Both the position numbers and the translations under genes were made by a program. A stretch of DNA of 64,000 nucleotides from CALLPQ01 sp039819545 (GTDB lineage: Bacteria; Pseudomonadota; Alphaproteobacteria; Caulobacterales; Parvularculaceae). Shown here in pieces: positions 61,672-64,000 of the stretch. How positions within the stretch are numbered: position 1 is the first letter of the stretch; every line of letters begins with the position of its first letter. The notes under the pieces were generated by a model. The model saw only the letters and a program-made list of their open reading frames with translations, was not told the origin of the DNA and searched no databases. The stretch lies in the NCBI GenBank assembly GCA_039819545.1, contig JBCBRS010000009.1, positions 1 to 64,000 on the forward strand, written 5' to 3'.

Positions 61672-62528
61672 TGAGCCCCCTTATGCTGACTGGGGCCAAG
61701 ATCGGTTGAAGACAGGCGCCCAAGTGTTGCAACTGACGCCATTGCCAGCGAAAAGCCGCCCAGCATCAAAAAGACGGCGAAGGCAGGAATCAGCGATTTC
61801 AGTAGAAAGAGGAGTTGTACCCCCGAGGACTCGTTTGAGCCTTCCGTGGCGGCCCAGGACGCGAACACATAGGGCGCTGCCGCCCAAAGCAATAGCAGAC
61901 AGACAGGAAAGAGAAGGAAATAGGTGCCGTACAGATTGATCCACGCCTTCATGCGGTCGGAAGCACCGCGGTAGAAAATATCGACGCGCACGTGATCATC
62001 GGTAAGGAGCACATAGCCCGCCGCCAGCAAAAACACCGTACCGTGAAAATAGGTGATGCTTTCCTGCATCCAGATAAAGCTGACTCCGAAGACATAGCGC
62101 AGAATAACAACCGTAAACTGAACACTTGCCATCAAAATAGTCAGCCACATGGCGGTACGCCCGGCAGCCTTCGTCAGTGGCTGTGTAATGGCAATACTGG
62201 TGGTGGCCCAGCGTGTGGGTCCACCGGTCAGGGCCATAATGATGGCAAAGGAGACCATCATCCCCGTCCAAATCAGGAGACTGCCGGGGAGACCGACGAG
62301 TAAAGGCGCCGGTATGGCAGTCAGAAACAAGGTTCCAAGGCCGACACTTGCCAAAACCTTGATCAACCAGATCAGGCTCGCCAAGCGCGGCCCGGCATTG
62401 AGGCGTTCTGCAGCAAGAATGCTGGCTGGTAAAAAGAGCATTGGGAAAAGAACGGCCGCCGCGAGCCAGACGCTGATCGAACCGACAAGAGAGAGCGCTG
62501 TCATGGCAACACCGGTTGGTACTTGCAC
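61668..62528 (-). CDS. dctQ: TRAP transporter small permease DctQ, N-terminally extended
   Basis: 286 residues. The typical four-helix DctQ part is residues about 120-285 (with FIWMQESITYFHGTVFLLAAGYVLLTDDHVRVD-type core). Before it lie about three extra helices (about 10-105). Standard DctQ proteins have 160-200 residues. The extended form is common with large DctM proteins of the 2-oxoacid type TRAP systems. Confidence 0.85.
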   Translation of the reverse strand: MQVPTGVAMTALSLVGSISVWLAAAVLFPMLFLPASILAAERLNAGPRLASLIWLIKVLASVGLGTLFLTAIPAPLLVGLPGSLLIWTGMMVSFAIIMALTGGPTRWATTSIAITQPLTKAAGRTAMWLTILMASVQFTVVILRYVFGVSFIWMQESITYFHGTVFLLAAGYVLLTDDHVRVDIFYRGASDRMKAWINLYGTYFLLFPVCLLLLWAAAPYVFASWAATEGSNESSGVQLLFLLKSLIPAFAVFLMLGGFSLAMASVATLGRLSSTDLGPSQHKGAQ

Positions 62529-62558
62529 CTAGGCGCGGCAAAGGAAGAGCGTGGGGGC

Positions 62559-63698
62559 TTAGAGTGAAAAGACATCGCGCCGGATCGCCATATAGGGTTC
62601 ATCGGAAATACCAGACCAGATCTGCGAGCGTCTGAGCGCTGCCTTGTAGCTATCAAAAATGCGGGCCGAAATATCATCGCTGGCGGCGACTTCCTCAAGC
62701 ACCGTTTTGGCTTCACGGGCGGCAGCGGCCATCACGTCATCTGGAAATTGGCGAAGGTCCACGCCGTGCTCATTGATTAACTGGTCGAGGGCAATACCGT
62801 TAAAATGGCCGTATTCAGCAACGGACAGATGGTTGGCTTGGTGACAGGCGGCCCGGATGATGGCTTGCTCCTGGGCTGACAATCCCTGCCAGAGATCGAG
62901 ATTGATCCCCACACCGAGTTGCGCGCCCGGCTCGTGAAAGCCTGGCCAATAGTAATATTTTGCCTCGCGGTAAAAGCCAAAGGCGAGATCGTTCCATGGG
63001 CCCACCCATTCGGTACCGTCGATCGCCCCAGATTGCAGCGCCTGGTAAAGTTCCCCGCCCGAGAGGGTGACGGCGGCACCACCCAATCGGCGCAGAACCT
63101 CGCCTCCGAGACCGGGCATACGAACCTTCAGCCCCCGGATGTCTTCAAGGCTATTGATAGGCTTTTTGTACCAGCCACCAAGCTGGTGCCCGGTATTGCC
63201 AGCGGCGAATACTTTCAGGTTAAACCGGCTGGCAAGTTCATCCCATAACTCCTGACCACCGCCAAACTCCGTCCAGGCGGAAATCTCCGTTGCTGTCATG
63301 CCAAAGGGAACAGCGGTGAAAAACGGATAGGCGGCGGACTTGCCCACCCAGTAATATTCTGCGCCGTGATAAAGATCCGCCGAGCCGTTAGAGACAGCAT
63401 CAAAACTTTCAAAAGCGGGCACAAGTTCACCGGCGGCGTACACAACAACCTTCAAAAGACCGCCGCTCATTTGCGTGATAAAGGCCGCCGTGCGTTCAGC
63501 CATGGTGCCAAGGCCAGGGAAGTCTTTTGGCCAGGTGGTGACCATTTTCAGCGTGCGCGGGGTAATTGAGCCGCAGGCGGCATTCGTGCCTTCGCCTACG
63601 GGGGTTGCCCCCACCCTGGCATAATCACCGCAATCGCACCCTGCCAGCAGAGAGGCAGCACCAACCGTGCCCCCGGTCAGCAAATCTCGTCGTTTCAT
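62559..63698 (-). CDS. TRAP transporter solute-binding protein, TakP-like
   Basis: 379 residues. The N-terminus has a twin-Arg motif and a lipobox (RRDLLTGG; LLAGC, C21), so it may be exported by Tat and lipid-anchored. Body resembles TakP of Rhodobacter sphaeroides, which binds 2-oxoacids: AAGELVPAFESFDAVSNG (about 89-106), GNTGHQLGGWYKKPINS, GLKVRMPGLGGEVLRRLG and GTEWVGPWND. Likely ligand is pyruvate, lactate or another 2-oxo or hydroxy acid. First gene of the operon. Confidence 0.88.
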   Translation of the reverse strand: MKRRDLLTGGTVGAASLLAGCDCGDYARVGATPVGEGTNAACGSITPRTLKMVTTWPKDFPGLGTMAERTAAFITQMSGGLLKVVVYAAGELVPAFESFDAVSNGSADLYHGAEYYWVGKSAAYPFFTAVPFGMTATEISAWTEFGGGQELWDELASRFNLKVFAAGNTGHQLGGWYKKPINSLEDIRGLKVRMPGLGGEVLRRLGGAAVTLSGGELYQALQSGAIDGTEWVGPWNDLAFGFYREAKYYYWPGFHEPGAQLGVGINLDLWQGLSAQEQAIIRAACHQANHLSVAEYGHFNGIALDQLINEHGVDLRQFPDDVMAAAAREAKTVLEEVAASDDISARIFDSYKAALRRSQIWSGISDEPYMAIRRDVFSL

Positions 63699-63758
63699 GG
63701 CCTGCGTTTCCTGTTTTACGCGACCATAGGCGGTGCTGCGCCGGGACCAAAGCGCTTT

Positions 63759-64000
63759 TTACGCGCTGGCTCGTAGTCTTGGGGGTAATTTAGCTCGCCA
63801 GGCATCACCGGCAATCACGGTGCGGATTGTTTTGAATGGTTTTGCCATGACCAATTTTGCAAGCACCAGTTTTATCATCATTGGACCGGGCGATATCTTT
63901 CCGCAATGACGGGGCTCCCAATAAGGATTGAGAAAAGTGTCCGAGGCCGATGGGCTTCTTTTTGGCTGTGAATTGAATGGCAACGGCGGCGTGCTGCCAC
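63759..64000 (-). CDS. Possible C-terminal fragment of a gene running off the right edge
   Basis: On the minus strand the frame is open from the window edge to a TAA at 63759 (about 80 codons). It has a basic, hydrophobic end (KLVLAKLVMAKPFKTIRTVIAG) and no recognised domain. The stretch from 63699 to 63758 holds nothing else. Without the upstream part I cannot confirm that it is a gene. Confidence 0.3.
   Translation of the reverse strand, partial: GSTPPLPFNSQPKRSPSASDTFLNPYWEPRHCGKISPGPMMIKLVLAKLVMAKPFKTIRTVIAGDAWRAKLPPRLRASA

Noticed and set aside
1..64000. tRNA and rRNA genes
   Set aside because: No T-arm-like GGTTCGAATCC pattern with a fitting acceptor stem and no conserved rRNA segments were noticed on either strand; a covariance search was not possible.

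Overview
The window comes from an alphaproteobacterium that makes bacteriochlorophyll with oxygen. The evidence is a purple-bacterial type photosynthesis gene cluster (PGC), 5-aminolevulinate synthase (the C4 route to heme), the oxygen-dependent cyclase AcsF, class I PHA synthase, a malic enzyme fused to a phosphotransacetylase-like domain, and a CtrA-type box. I could not settle the genus. No rRNA, tRNA, CRISPR array or insertion sequence was recognised.

Layout. (a) 1-2114: the 3' part of an FtsX-type ABC permease and an AttH/CrtC-like secreted lipocalin-fold protein. (b) 2132-18681, minus strand: one long, tightly coupled operon read bchF-bchN-bchB-bchH-bchL-bchM-lhaA-puhA-puhB-puhC-orf132-acsF-puhE-hemA. 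It covers the chlorin branch from 5-aminolevulinate, dark protochlorophyllide reductase and reaction-centre H assembly. (c) 18682-19623: an AT-richer gap whose bchF end carries two overlapping PpsR-type boxes. (d) 19624-31477, plus strand: aerR/ppaA, ppsR, katG with a lipoprotein signal, bchG, a PucC-family transporter, bchP, tspO, a small membrane protein, hemC and a membrane-anchored unknown. A perfect TGT-N12-ACA PpsR box precedes bchG. katG sits where bchE-bchJ lie in Rhodobacter. No puf, crt, bchCXYZ, bchID or bchEJ gene is present, so the rest of the pathway must be encoded elsewhere.

(e) 31709-39572: core genes, namely a small membrane protein, an SDR, maeB, an Nfu-type Fe-S protein, dodecin, a RutE-like nitroreductase, infC (apparent ATA start) and guaA. 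(f) 39753-50551: an acetate uptake and activation module with a small membrane protein, DUF4212 plus a sodium:solute symporter, an extra adenylate kinase, the CrbS-like sensor kinase with a transporter domain, the CrbR-like LuxR regulator, a DcaP-like porin and acetyl-CoA synthetase. The motif GACCNNRGTC precedes four of its transcription units and is a candidate CrbR operator.

(g) 50836-63698: a secreted BNR/sortilin-like protein, an HSL-family hydrolase, a gap with a CtrA-type box and a possible small gene, a membrane protein, PHA synthase with a Lys/Ala-rich histone-like tail, a lipoprotein, and a TRAP transporter operon (TakP-like binding protein, DctQ, DctM) that ends in a PP2C-like phosphatase gene. 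A GC-rich hairpin repeat recurs between genes near 22.4, 31.6, 37.85 and 54.3 kb.

Taken together, regions b and d convert glycine and succinyl-CoA into phytylated bacteriochlorophyll and assemble the reaction centre under AerR/PpsR control. Region f and the PHA synthase fit a photoheterotroph that lives on acetate and organic acids and stores carbon as polyester.
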